From positions 1 to 64,000 of the forward strand of contig JAZUOG010000057.1 in NCBI GenBank assembly GCA_045604545.1: a stretch of 64,000 bases of DNA, given 5' to 3'. The notes beneath the pieces are model-generated. The model was not told where the DNA came from and ran no database searches. It worked only from the letters and a program-made list of their open reading frames with translations. Below are positions 50,167 to 61,700 of this stretch, in pieces. Position numbers and translations under genes: made by a program. How positions within the stretch are numbered: position 1 is the stretch's first letter; each line of letters opens with the position of its first letter. This stretch comes from RGIG1959 sp045604545. Its GTDB lineage: Bacteria; Bacillota; Clostridia; Oscillospirales; Acutalibacteraceae.

Positions 50167-53100
50167 ATGAAGAAAAGTCTGAAAGTGCTTGTCAGCCTTG
50201 TGTTAATCATCGCCTTGCTGATGAGCTACGCACCGTCAATCGTGTTAGCGGCACCGCAATCTCCCGCGTGTACACGATCGGCAATTTATGCGTTGAAGGA
50301 TGTGAAACTTGTTCCACCTTTTACGAGTAACGGTACAGCAAACACTGCATCGGTAGTCGTAAAGGAAAAGGGCGAACATATCATGCACTTCACGCTCGAC
50401 AGCGGCACAAAGCTGTGCTATTGCATCGAACCCGGTGCGGGGCTGACAGTCGATTCCACGATCGACTCCGCCAAAACCAACAAATATTGGACGGCGCTCA
50501 AAAATTCGTCCAATCCTAAGCACCAAAAGATCGTGACGGGTATCTATCGTGTGGTCGCACTGGCTGACCATATGAACCCCACAAAAGATGCCGATGTGCA
50601 TGCGATTGCACAGATCGTGCTGTGGGAAATCATCTGTGGTATCCGCGATCCGATTACAGGTGAAGCATTGAAAACAACGCTCCAAAGCAGCTTTGCAAAC
50701 TTTGCTACGCTCGATCAGGAAACCTACTATACCAACCGTTACAAGCAATTTGTGGCTGCATACCAACAATTTGACGATATTCCGAGCTTTATGTATTCCT
50801 CCAAAACAGCCGCGACCTCCAAACCGATCACCCTGAATTGGAACGCCACCAACAAACGCTATCAAGCGACGGTGACGGACTCCAACGGATTGCTTTCGAA
50901 GATGAATACGACAGGCGTGTTTCCCGATTATGTGCACGTGTCCAAAAGCGGCAACAATTTAACGCTTTGGACAACGCAGAAGATCACCAACACGCTGACG
51001 AGTTCGCGCATCAATAAAAACCACGGTTTTAGCACTTCAACCAGTCCGTCGATGCTGATTTACGGCGGCACTCTGGAAAACGGCGACACGGCACAAGCCG
51101 TTGTTGCTACATCGGTTCCCGACCCGATGGCAGGATATATGTCGATCAAGACCGGTACTGAACCGAAAATCAGCGTGACCGTCAATAAAACGTGGGTAGA
51201 CGATAATGATCGCGACGGTGTCCGTCCCGATAAAATCACCGTCAACCTGCTTGCAGATGGCACGCTGTATAAGTCGCAGGTGATCACGGCGGCAGACGGG
51301 TGGAAGTACACCTTCACGGGTTTGCCCGAATACAGCAACAGCGGTACAAAGATCAAGTACACCATCAGCGAGAATAAGGTGGCAAAATACGAAACATCCT
51401 ACAACGGTTTCACCATTATCAATACCCACCAAACGGGTGTTGTCAAAACCTTTACTACGAAAACATGGGATGACAACGGCGACCAAGACGGTATCCGCCC
51501 CGACAGCATCACGATCCGTCTGTACGCAGACGGTAAGGAAATCAAAAGCAAGAAAGTCACCGAAAAAGACGGGTGGAAATATGAATTTGCCAACCTGCCG
51601 AAATACCGTGACGGCGGCATCGAAATCAAATACGAAATCAAAGAGGATCCTATCCCGGGTTATGAAACCTCGTATGACGGCTTCGATGTGATCAATACGC
51701 ATATTCCCGAAAAGACACAGATCAGCGGTAAAAAGACATGGGAAGATAGCAATAACCAAGACGGCTATCGTCCTAAATCTATCACCGTGCGTCTATACGC
51801 CGACGGCAAGGAAATCGACAGCAAGGTTGTGACTGAAAAGGACGGTTGGAAATATGCCTTCACCAACTTGGATAAGTACCGCGACCACGGTACAAAAATC
51901 GTGTATTCGATTTCCGAAGATCCTGTGCCGAAATACGCCACCACCTATGACGGCTTGAACATCATCAACACGCATATTACCGAGAAAACCGAAGTCAGCG
52001 GCGTGAAAACATGGCAGGATAAAAACAACCAAGACGGTGTGCGCCCCGAAAAGATTACAGTGCGCTTGTATCGCAACGGCAAAGAATACGATGCCAAGAC
52101 CGTGACTGCCAAAGAGGAATGGAAATATGCGTGGACGAAGCTGGATAAATACGAACAAGGCGGCTTGCTTGTGGAATGGACGGTGAAGGAAGATCCCGTT
52201 GAGGGATATACCGCCACCTATAACGGCTTCAACATCACAAACACCTACACACCCAAAACGGTCGATGTCAGCGGTTCCAAACGCTGGGATGACAATAACA
52301 ATCAAGATGGCGTTCGCCCCGAAGAAATCACCGTTCGCCTTATGCGTGACGGCGAAGAATACGATGTTAAAACCGTGACCGCTGAAAACGAGTGGAACTA
52401 TTCGTGGAAAGGACTGGATAAATACCGTGACGGCGGAAAAGAAATCGTATGGACGGTCGTTGAGAATGAAGCACCGCATTATGTGACCTCGTATGAAGGG
52501 TATACCATCGTCAATACGCTGATTCCCGAAAAGACCGAAATCGGTGGCACTAAAACGTGGGTGGATAACAATAACCAAGACGGTGTTCGTCCCGAAATGA
52601 TTATCGTTCGTCTTTTCCGCGATGGTGAAGAATTCCTCATCCAAGAGGTAACGGATGTCGAAGGCGTGTGGTCGTATCTGTTTACCGATCTTGATGTGTA
52701 CCGCGATGGCGGTGTGAAGATTGAATGGACGATCACCGAGGATGCGGTGGAAGGCTACACCACCACTTACGACGGCACCAACATCATCAACACGCATGAT
52801 ACTGCTACCACCGATGTGGCGGGTGCGAAAACATGGGTGGATGACAATGACCGCGACGGACTCCGCCCCGACAGTATTACGGTTCGACTTTATCGTGACG
52901 GCACGGAGTTTGACACAAAGACCGTAACCGCCGAGGAGGAATGGAAATACGCATGGACGGGACTCGACAAATACCGTGACGGCGGTGTGGAGATCGTGTG
53001 GACGATTGATGAGGATGCGGTTGAGGGGTATACCAAGACCATTGACGGCTATAATCTGACGAACACGCACGAAATTGAAACGATCACCATCAGTGGTCGC

Positions 53101-53508
53101 AAGATCTGGAATGACGGCTCTAATGCCGCTGAGCTTCGCCCCGAATCGGTGATGCTCACTTTGTGCGCGGACGGTGAGGAAATTGACACCGCCGAGGTGA
53201 CAATGACCGATGAAGAGTCGCCTGATGTGTGGTCGTATGAGTTCATCGATCTTCCTGCTTACAGAGAGGGTAAAAAAATCTCCTATACGATTATGGAAAA
53301 GCCGGTGGCGAACTACACGACAGTTGTGCAAGGGTTTGATATTACCAATTCCATTGTTCCTCCGACCGACTCTCCCAAAACGGGCGATCACAGCCGTGCG
53401 GCACTTCCGAAGCTGATGGCAGTAATGGCGATTGCCGCTGTCGTTTCGGGTGGTGCGTGTATCGCATTGGTGATCCGTCGCCGAAAACAAAAACGAAACG
53501 GACAGTAA
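50167..53508 (+). CDS. Cell-wall-anchored thioester/Cna-B adhesin
   Basis: The 1113-residue surface protein has a signal peptide, an N-terminal thioester-type domain with the Cys in LCYCIEPGAG and the Gln in HAIAQIVLWEI (TQXA-like), eight Cna-B repeats of about 90 residues (about 335-1060), and a C-terminal sorting signal: SPKTG in place of LPxTG, a hydrophobic helix and RRRKQKRNGQ. Thioester domains can bind covalently to host targets; Cna-B domains form stiff stalks, often with isopeptide bonds. ICE-borne adhesins of this type may promote attachment or mating contact. A strong hairpin lies upstream. Confidence 0.9.
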   Translation: MKKSLKVLVSLVLIIALLMSYAPSIVLAAPQSPACTRSAIYALKDVKLVPPFTSNGTANTASVVVKEKGEHIMHFTLDSGTKLCYCIEPGAGLTVDSTIDSAKTNKYWTALKNSSNPKHQKIVTGIYRVVALADHMNPTKDADVHAIAQIVLWEIICGIRDPITGEALKTTLQSSFANFATLDQETYYTNRYKQFVAAYQQFDDIPSFMYSSKTAATSKPITLNWNATNKRYQATVTDSNGLLSKMNTTGVFPDYVHVSKSGNNLTLWTTQKITNTLTSSRINKNHGFSTSTSPSMLIYGGTLENGDTAQAVVATSVPDPMAGYMSIKTGTEPKISVTVNKTWVDDNDRDGVRPDKITVNLLADGTLYKSQVITAADGWKYTFTGLPEYSNSGTKIKYTISENKVAKYETSYNGFTIINTHQTGVVKTFTTKTWDDNGDQDGIRPDSITIRLYADGKEIKSKKVTEKDGWKYEFANLPKYRDGGIEIKYEIKEDPIPGYETSYDGFDVINTHIPEKTQISGKKTWEDSNNQDGYRPKSITVRLYADGKEIDSKVVTEKDGWKYAFTNLDKYRDHGTKIVYSISEDPVPKYATTYDGLNIINTHITEKTEVSGVKTWQDKNNQDGVRPEKITVRLYRNGKEYDAKTVTAKEEWKYAWTKLDKYEQGGLLVEWTVKEDPVEGYTATYNGFNITNTYTPKTVDVSGSKRWDDNNNQDGVRPEEITVRLMRDGEEYDVKTVTAENEWNYSWKGLDKYRDGGKEIVWTVVENEAPHYVTSYEGYTIVNTLIPEKTEIGGTKTWVDNNNQDGVRPEMIIVRLFRDGEEFLIQEVTDVEGVWSYLFTDLDVYRDGGVKIEWTITEDAVEGYTTTYDGTNIINTHDTATTDVAGAKTWVDDNDRDGLRPDSITVRLYRDGTEFDTKTVTAEEEWKYAWTGLDKYRDGGVEIVWTIDEDAVEGYTKTIDGYNLTNTHEIETITISGRKIWNDGSNAAELRPESVMLTLCADGEEIDTAEVTMTDEESPDVWSYEFIDLPAYREGKKISYTIMEKPVANYTTVVQGFDITNSIVPPTDSPKTGDHSRAALPKLMAVMAIAAVVSGGACIALVIRRRKQKRNGQ
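51169..53360 (+). repeat. Eight tandem Cna-B-encoding repeats
   Basis: Each unit of roughly 270 bases encodes a variant of KTWxDNNNQDGVRPExITVRL through YDGxNIINTH. Units 3 to 7 are most alike and the last (KIWNDGSNAAELRPESV) most diverged. Copy number could change by recombination. Confidence 0.85.
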
Positions 53509-53521
53509 AGGATGATGAAGA

Positions 53522-53614
53522 ATGTCTGTAAAAGCCTGTATTGCGCTCGGCATTTTGGTGGCGTTTTTGGCACTGAAAATTGTGCTCCAAATTCGTCACA
53601 ATAAAAAGAAATAA
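53522..53614 (+). CDS. 30-residue single-helix membrane peptide
   Basis: A short frame starting 13 bases after the adhesin stop encodes MSVKACIALGILVAFLALKI plus the tail VLQIRHNKKK. It has one transmembrane helix and a basic end, with AAAGGATG before the ATG. Compact, in-operon and well formed, so probably translated. Function unknown; it might assist the adhesin or the mating apparatus. Confidence 0.55.
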   Translation: MSVKACIALGILVAFLALKIVLQIRHNKKK

Positions 53615-53623
53615 ATGACTTGA

Positions 53624-53656
53624 AAAGGCGGTCAGGAAGGTGTTCTTGACCGCTTT
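53624..53656 (+). other. Hairpin before the ICE small-gene operon
   Basis: AAAGGCGGTCA pairs with TTGACCGCTTT around a partly paired loop. No T-run follows, so it may be an mRNA structure rather than a terminator. Confidence 0.45.
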
Positions 53657-53700
53657 GTACATACCGTGAGGTTCTATTACGGAAAGGGGGTGAACATGGT

Positions 53701-54309
53701 ATGAGCGAAGAAAAACGAATGATTCAAAATTACGAAGTGATGTCGGCATTGCGGATCGGCGATAAGGAGGTGGTATTTGCGAAGGATCCGTTAAACGAAA
53801 CAGCGCCGTTTCTTTGTACGCTGTGCGAACAAAAGGCGTTTATCTGTTATATCCAAGAGCGGTATGAAGACAGCGTTGTCAGCGACGATTATCTGGACAT
53901 CATGGAACAGTATGCCAAACAGATACTCGCCCAATGTCAGAAAGTGCGTGAGGAACGCGCACAGATCACCGTACCGCTGGATGTCATTACAGCGGATATG
54001 TGTCACCCGCACGATCACGCGGAGTCGATCAAAGGACAAGTGGTCGCCATAAAACCATCGGCGCTGCGCCCCGAATACCGTACGGCGGATAAACAGCTTG
54101 TATTTATCACGGGCGGCAACGGCTCGATGGCAAATCATTACGGCAATGCTTGCTTTGCAATCAATCTGTATTTGGGCAAGGATGTGCGTTGGGAACGGTA
54201 TGATGTGCAAGGTGTTGTCAAAGACGAGTGCTTGCCCGATTGGGCAAAAGCGAAAGCTGCGGTTATCCGTGAGCAAATCAAAAATCATAAGAATAAGGAG
54301 GTGCGATGA
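53701..54309 (+). CDS. Conserved ICE hypothetical protein
   Basis: I recognise this 202-residue protein only as a type found in clostridial conjugative elements. The C-terminal part (PEYRTADKQLVFITGGNGS, GNACFAINLYLGKDVRWERY, LPDWAKAKAA) is the recurring block. The N-terminal part has a CTLC motif and many charged residues. No membrane segment. A G-rich site precedes the ATG. It starts a run of tightly overlapping genes leading to the helicase. Confidence 0.7.
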   Translation: MSEEKRMIQNYEVMSALRIGDKEVVFAKDPLNETAPFLCTLCEQKAFICYIQERYEDSVVSDDYLDIMEQYAKQILAQCQKVREERAQITVPLDVITADMCHPHDHAESIKGQVVAIKPSALRPEYRTADKQLVFITGGNGSMANHYGNACFAINLYLGKDVRWERYDVQGVVKDECLPDWAKAKAAVIREQIKNHKNKEVR

Positions 54310-54578
54310 TCGTGAGCGAACGACAAAACATTGGCTATACGATCACCGATTCGTTGCATATCGGCGACTCGGAATTTGTCATCGGTCATAATCCCAAAGC
54401 GGTCACTCCGTATGTTACATGGGAATGTTCAAACGGCAATAACTACTTTTGGGGACATTATGTAACCGAACGTGCGGCCGCGGAACGCGATCTGTTGGAA
54501 CGCGCAACAGAAGCACGCGAACGGCAAGACCGTTTAACAGGACACAATAAACCAAATAAGGAGCGTGATGCACGATGA
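54306..54578 (+). CDS. Small conserved ICE hypothetical protein
   Basis: The 90-residue protein has a compact beta-rich start (IGYTITDSLHIGDSEFVIGH) containing WECSNGNNYFWGHYV and a charged helical tail (ERAAAERDLLERATEARERQ). Function unknown. It overlaps both neighbours by 4 bases (ATGA), so it is translated as part of the operon. Confidence 0.7.
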   Translation: MIVSERQNIGYTITDSLHIGDSEFVIGHNPKAVTPYVTWECSNGNNYFWGHYVTERAAAERDLLERATEARERQDRLTGHNKPNKERDAR

Positions 54579-55528
54579 AACTGAATATTCAACCACTCAC
54601 TCCGCAAGAGCGTTTGTACACCTACCAGCAAAGCAAGCAGTTACAAATGCAAACCGGAAGCATTGGTCATTTGCGGGGAGACATGGACAGCAATGGCAAG
54701 AGTTTTCACAGTACGTGGGAAGATCATAACGAATCGTTAAAGGGTGCAGCTTTTCGTGAAGAGTTTGATGAATTGATCAATGCAATGCGGTTTGATGAAG
54801 CGAATGACGGCATTTTGAAAGAGCGCGCCACATTATCCGCTTATTGCCACGCACACCCGACAGCAAAGCTTGTCGGACTCGATAGTGACTATTACGGATT
54901 TCGCGTTAACACCCAAAACTATGCGTATCTGATGCGACTGACACCGCAACGCGGACTATACAATTTTTATGTGTATGCTTATACCCGCACATTGCTTGAT
55001 AAGCACTTGGAGCAAGCGGCGAAGGGTATCCGTTTTATCACGCCCGATTATAAAGATAAGTTTCGTTTGGCAGACGGAGATCGCATTTGGATCACCTCGC
55101 CAAACGGAGAAAATACCACACACCCTTGCCGATATATCGACGAAACCCATGTGCAGGTTGATAAGACGATTTATCATATCTGCGAGTTTGCGGAGTTGAT
55201 GGCACGACAGGCGAATATGATCACGCCGCTTCGTGCATCATTGCCCGATAAATGCTATGGGTATCTCCGAAGCACGGGAGATATTGTGATTATCCGTCGC
55301 GGTATCGATGGGTATTTCCCGACGGATATGCGTATTAGCGATATAGAATCCGCAAAAACCATTGTGCGCGAATATAACGAAGCACTCGGTGTTTCCAAAG
55401 CGCAGGAAGAAGCGATGATGGCGGGATCTATGTTTGGTTGGCATGTGTCCGGTGCAGATCCTGCCAATTACGATGAGAACGGCACTTATCAAATGCCGTC
55501 CAAGAGAGAGCGAGGTGAGCGGCAATGA
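54575..55528 (+). CDS. Conserved ICE hypothetical protein, IGHLRGDMDSNG type
   Basis: The 317-residue protein starts with a block found in many clostridial elements (YTYQQSKQLQMQTGSIGHL, RGDMDSNGKSF). Its C-terminal section (REYNEALGVSKAQEEAMMAG, SMFGWHVSGADPANYDENG) is another recurrent block of large element proteins. The middle, around residues 85-240, looks like a separate beta-rich domain. Function unknown; probably in element DNA processing or regulation, given its neighbours. Confidence 0.75.
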   Translation: MKLNIQPLTPQERLYTYQQSKQLQMQTGSIGHLRGDMDSNGKSFHSTWEDHNESLKGAAFREEFDELINAMRFDEANDGILKERATLSAYCHAHPTAKLVGLDSDYYGFRVNTQNYAYLMRLTPQRGLYNFYVYAYTRTLLDKHLEQAAKGIRFITPDYKDKFRLADGDRIWITSPNGENTTHPCRYIDETHVQVDKTIYHICEFAELMARQANMITPLRASLPDKCYGYLRSTGDIVIIRRGIDGYFPTDMRISDIESAKTIVREYNEALGVSKAQEEAMMAGSMFGWHVSGADPANYDENGTYQMPSKRERGERQ

Positions 55529-55707
55529 AATACTGTGTAGCGGTGACCGAGGTGAATCAAGGATATGTTACCGTGGATGCTACCGATCCGAAGAGGGCGA
55601 TGGAAAAAGCCGAGCAGGAATATTTCAACGGTAATGTCGGGTGGCGAAAATGTGATATGAGCATTTTATCTGTGAATCCTGTAAAGGTTAAAGCAAAAGA
55701 ACGATAA
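55525..55707 (+). CDS. DpnD/PcfM-like small ICE protein
   Basis: The 60-residue protein (start MKYCVAVTEVNQGYVTVDAT, then PKRAMEKAEQEYFNG) resembles the small DpnD/PcfM-type proteins seen on conjugative elements, whose role is not established. It overlaps the previous gene by 4 bases and precedes the helicase gene by 16 bases. Confidence 0.7.
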   Translation: MKYCVAVTEVNQGYVTVDATDPKRAMEKAEQEYFNGNVGWRKCDMSILSVNPVKVKAKER

Positions 55708-55723
55708 TGGGAGGGGATGACAC

Positions 55724-58700
55724 ATGCCGACAAGGTATGAACTGATTACCGAGCTGTACCGTGAGCATTCCGCGTTCATTACCAAAAACGCACAGAACTG
55801 GATGGACTTTTTGAAAACGGCATGTCGCAATTACCGCCTGCCGTTTGAAGAACAGATTTTGCTGTATGCACAGTGTCCTGATGCCACGGCGGTATTGGAG
55901 GTGGATGCGTGGAACAAGCGCTTCGGGCGATGGGTGAATCGCAACGCCAAAGGTATTGCGGTGGTAGACAGAGAATATGCCGGACAACAACGGCTCAAAT
56001 ATTATTTCGATATCAGCGACACCCACGAAAGCCGCTATTCCCGTCCTGTTCCCATTTGGCAGTATGATCGCCGTATGGATGAAGGGATGATTCGTGAACT
56101 GTCATCGCGGTACGGGGATGCGGTGGATACCGCCTCCGTTGAAACGGCATTGATCTCCGCAACACGGGTTGCCGTAGCAGATAGCTTGGAGGCCTACACA
56201 GCGGATATTCTTGATATGCGACAAGGCAGTTTGCTGGAAGATCTCAGCGATGCGGAAGTCAAAGCGATGTTTTACGATTTGCTGATCAACAGCGTATCGT
56301 ATATGGCGCTGGCACGATGTGATATGAATACGGAACTCTATTTTGAACGAGAGGATTTCACCGATATTTTTCATTTCAACACCGTATCGTCGCTCACCGC
56401 TTACGGTGTGGCATTGCGGCAAGCTGCAGGCGAATATCTGTCGGTGATCGCTGTCACCTTACAACAACTGCAAAAAGCCAAAACCGACACCAATCGCACA
56501 GTTGCACAAACAGCCGATGTCGCGTATGCTGATGCCGTAGACAAAACCGCTGACGATGAAAGGAGCGAAACACATGACTTACACGAACCAAAACGGATAT
56601 CAGATCCCGAACATTCTGCCCGCGCAGGAGCCGAACGAGCCCCTTGGCAAATACGCGTTGCTCCGCCGAGCGTATCTGAAGGAGCATCGGGAGAGCCTGT
56701 TCACCACGCTGATGATGACGGGCAAGCTTCACGAACACCTGATGGAGATCGATCAAGCGGCACGGGAACACATTCAGCAGATCGTGTTGCAGACGGCACA
56801 AGCCAGCGGCGTGACGGAACAGCTCAAGGAGAGCGATCCGATCAAGTGGACGGGGATGATGAACAACATCCGACAAGCGGCGGAGGAAACGGTCATGAAC
56901 GAACTGATTTACAGTTAAGCAGTACCATTACCGACAGCGATTTACCGCCGCTGCTGGATGAAACCATCATCATGGCCATCATCGCCAATCTCGACGATGA
57001 CCTCATTTACAAGAAAGATCAAATTGCCCTGTTCTTCTCGGTGCATACCGAGGAAGCAGAACGGGCAGCATATTTGAAAACGGCTTATCAAGACCGCTAT
57101 ACGGAGCTGATCGTAGACGGAAAACGGGTTGGGTATAAGCCGATGCAAGACGGACTTCTTATGTGGGAGGGTGCTTACCTCTCCCGCACAAAGGAGTCCG
57201 TTTTTTCGTGGGGATGTGTAGCAGATTTTACCGCGCAACTCATCGACCGTCACGAATATACAGTCAATCTGTCAGCAAAGCATTTGCCACCGCAGGACAC
57301 ACAACAACTGTCGCTGTTTGACGGTATCGCCTCGGTGACGGAAAGCGATGCAAGCGAACCGATTTTCACGCCGCGGAAAATGGCTCAACAGATCGTTGAT
57401 GAAGCGCTGTGTATCGGTGCAAATGACCGTGAAAGTGTGCTGAAGATCGTTGCATACTTTATGAAAGACAAACCGCTTGAAGATAATGCCGCCTTTCTCA
57501 AAGAGCATTATAAAACGAACGGCGCCGGTTTCTATTACGATGGACGCCGCATATCGCTTTGGTATGGCGAGGATGGTATGCACATTGCCGAAGGCACAAG
57601 TGCTTTGCAATCGTATGCCACGCATCTTTCGTGGGAACAAGCGGCAAAGCGTATTCGTGAGCTGCTGGATCTCGGACGATATGCACCGCAGGATGTCCTT
57701 TTGCGTGCTCCTGACTTTGAACGGGAGAGTTTGGCGCAAACAATGATGTTTACCGTGCGGGATATTTCAGAAGAAGCGGCTGAGCAAAACTTTGCTCCCA
57801 CCGTGAAGTTGGTGTTATCCTCGAGAAAATCGTTTGACGAGGAAAAGAAAGATCTTGCCGCCTTGTTGGCGGATCCCGAACGGTTGGATAAAATCGTAAA
57901 GGAATGGCAGGCGTTTGCGGATGCTCACGCTCAAAATCCCGATTTGATGCGCTTTCGCTTCTATCGCCCGAAAACTGTTCTCGCACGGTTGCAAGATCTT
58001 CAGCGCGAACCCGTTATCTTCCAAACAGCCGAACCGAACACCGCGTTTGAACGCACCTATTTTATTTCGCAGGACGAGATCGATAAAGCGTTGCGTAGTG
58101 AAGGAAGCGAAGAATACCGATTGAGTGTGTATGCATTTTACAGCACCCATACCGATCAAAAGGAACGCGAAACCTTCTTGCGTAAAGCACACGGCGACGG
58201 AGGCAGTTACGGGGGTAACGACAACAAAGCATATTCCTCCAAAGGATTACTTTTCAGCCACGGTTCGATTTTGGAGCCGTATGCTAAGGTGGAACTGTCG
58301 TGGAGCGTGATTGCCAAGCGCATACAACAGTTGATTACCGTTGACCGTTTCTTGACAAAAGCGGACAAGGAGCGTATGCCCGCGTATGAACGCAAGCAGC
58401 TTGCGAATAAAATCCGATTGGCGTTTCACGCGGCGACCGATGATATGCCGCGTCCGTATCAGCAAACCGATCTTGTCAAGTATTGGGAGTCGGTGGACGA
58501 GATTGCCGAACAAATGACCGATCCTGCCCGTGTGCGGGAGATTTATGAAACGATGCTGTTGCCGATGAAGGAGGCTACGCCGCCCGATCATCGGCATTAT
58601 GCGTATTTGCAAAATGCTCTTGAAGCAATGGAGCAATATCTTGATGGCACTTTTTCGGTGTACGGACGGGATCATACGCTGGAGCCGCTTCGATTTTTGG

Positions 58701-61700
58701 AGGAAACCGCACAGCGAAAGGAAGTTATCGAAGAACCGCCACCAGTACAAGATGAGGTTGTCGAAACTGTGAGCGATGATCAAGACGAACAGGATGAAGC
58801 AGTCGTTGACGTATTACCGCCTGAAAAAGAAACGGATACTGCATTAGCACCGCCTAAACCGCAACGCGATTATGTGCTGTTCGATAAACTGCACCCCGAT
58901 ATCCCATCGTATCAGCGGCACGATTTTCACATCACCGATCCCGAACTCGGTTACGGTACTCCGAGCGAGAAATATGCCGCTAATGTGGCGGCGATCCGCA
59001 CCTTGCAGACGATCGAAGCCGAAGATCGGCTTGCTACTCCCGAAGAACAGGAGATCTTGTTCCGTTATGTCGGTTGGGGTGGTCTTGCGGACTGCTTTGA
59101 TGATCGAAGTCCGCATTATTTGGAACTTAAATCGCTTCTTGATGAGGACGAATACGCGGCGGCGAGAGCCAGCGCATTGACAGCATTTTACACCTCACCC
59201 GTGATCATCGGTGCGATGTACGATGCCTTGCAAAAGATGGGGTTCCGAAACGGCAATATCCTTGAACCGTCATGCGGTGTCGGTAACTTTATCGGTATGT
59301 TACCGCAGACGATGCAGGACAGCCATATTTACGGTGTGGAGCTGGATAGTATCAGCGGTCGTATCGCACGGCAACTGTACCAAAACAGCCGTATTGCCGT
59401 GACGGGTTTTGAAAAGGTGGAAATGCCCGACAGCTTCTTTGATGTGGCGGTCGGTAACGTGCCGTTCGGCGATTTCGGTGTTGCCGACCGACGATACGAT
59501 AAACACCATTTTCTCATTCACGACTATTTCTTCGGTAAAACCCTCGATAAAGTCCGTCCGGGCGGTATCGTGGCGTTTGTCACCTCCAAAGGCACGATGG
59601 ACAAGGAAAACTCGGCGGTACGAAAATATATTGCACAGCGCGCCGATCTGATCGGTGCTATTCGTCTGCCGAATACAGCGTTTAAGAACAATGCCGGTAC
59701 GGTGGTGACAAGCGATATCCTGTTTTTGCAAAAGCGCGATCACCTGACAGACATCGAACCCGATTGGGTGCATTTGGATACCGATGAGCATGGGATCAAA
59801 ATGAACTCGTACTTTGTACAGCATCCCGAAATGATCCTCGGCAGAATGGAAATGGTATCCTCACGTTTCGGTATGGATAGCACTTGCCAAGCGATTGAGG
59901 GTGCGGATTTATCCGAACAACTGCAAACAGCTATCGGATATTTGGATGGACACATCACCGACTATGAAATGGAGGAAACGCAGGACGATCTCTCCATTCC
60001 TGCCGATCCGTCTGTTCGTAATTTCAGTTTCACGATCGTAGACGGCAAACTGTATTTTCGTGAAAATTCCCGTATGCACCCGGCACAGGTATCGGCGACG
60101 GGTGAAAAGCGTATCCGCGGTTTGATCGAACTGCGCGAATGTGTCAGACGGCTTATCGAACTGCAAACGGAAGGCTATCCCGATGAAGATATCCAAAAGG
60201 AGCAGGAACGCCTGAACACGCTCTATGATCGTTTTGTTGAGAAATACGGCCGCATCAGCAGCCGCGGCAACAGTATGGCGTTCAGCGATGACTCGGGTTA
60301 TTATCTGCTGTGTTCGCTTGAAGTCATGGACGAAGAAGGCGAGTTTAAGAGAAAAGCGGATATGTTCACAAAACGCACCATCCGTCCGCATGAAGCGGTC
60401 ACATCGGTGGATACCGCTTCGGAAGCACTCGCCGTGTCCATTTCCGAGAAAGCGCGTGTAGATATGCCGTATATGGCACAGTTATCGGGAAAAACCGAAG
60501 ACGAACTGGAAACGGAACTCGCAGGTGTCATTTATCGGGATATCCATTGTGCGCAGACTGCTGCTGAAATTCCGCAGGCTCATTTGGATCTGACTCGCTA
60601 TCCGTTTGTCACCGCCGATGAATATCTGTCGGGAAATGTACGCCGTAAACTGCGTATGGCAAAAGCGTTACGGGATGCGTTACCCGACGAGCAGAAAGGT
60701 AAACTGGATGGCTATGTGTCGGCGCTTGAAACGGTGCAACCTGTCGATCTGACAGCGGGTGAGATCGGTGTGCGCATTGGTGTCAACTGGATCCCGACAA
60801 AGGTGTACGAGGACTTTATGTATGACCTGCTCGGCACCAACTATTACGCTCGTAATCGGATGAAGATCCTGTATTCCGGCGCTACGGGTGAGTGGAATAT
60901 CACGAATAAAAACGCGGATATCGCCAACGTGCGCGCGTTCAGCACCTACGGCACGAAACGCATCAGCGCGTATCATATTTTGGAACAGACACTCAACCAA
61001 AAGGATGTGCGCATCTACGACAAAGTCGTGGATGAACACGGCAACGAACAACGGGTGCTGAACAAAAAGGAAACGGCGATTGCTCAAGACCGTCAGGAGC
61101 TTATCAAAGCGAAGTTTGCCGAATGGTTGTGGAAGGATATCGACCGACGGGATATGCTGTGTCGCATCTACAACGAAACCTTCAACTCCATCCGTCCGCG
61201 TGAATATGACGGACAGCATATCCGCTTTTCGGGTATGAACCCGGAAATCACCCTGCGACCGCACCAAGTCAACGCCATCGCGCACATTATGTACGGCGGC
61301 AATACCTTGCTTGCTCATGAGGTGGGTGCCGGCAAGACCTTTGAAATGGTCGCGGCGGCAATGGAGTCAAAACGCCTCGGACTTTGCACGAAATCGTTGA
61401 TCGTGGTACCCAACCACATCACCGAGCAATGGGCGGCGGAATGGTTGCAGTTGTATCCGTCTGCGAATGTTTTGGTGGCGACCAAAAAGGATTTTACCAC
61501 CCGCAACCGCAAGAAATTCTGTGCGCGTATCGCAACGGGCGATTACGATGCGATCATCATCGGACACAGCCAGTTTGAAAAGATCCCGATGTCCAAAGAA
61601 CGGCAAGAGGTGATCCTTCAGCGGCAGATCGATGAGATCATGGCAGGTATCAGCGAAGCCAAATCCGCCAAAGCGGAACGCTACACGATCAAGCAGTTGG

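Noticed and set aside
51169..53360. Regular repeats considered as a CRISPR array
   Set aside because: Units are about 270 bases, coding and diverged; there are no short direct repeats with unique spacers.
51793..53553. 586-codon minus-strand frame opposite the Cna-B repeats
   Set aside because: Its repeats merely reflect those of the adhesin on the other strand.
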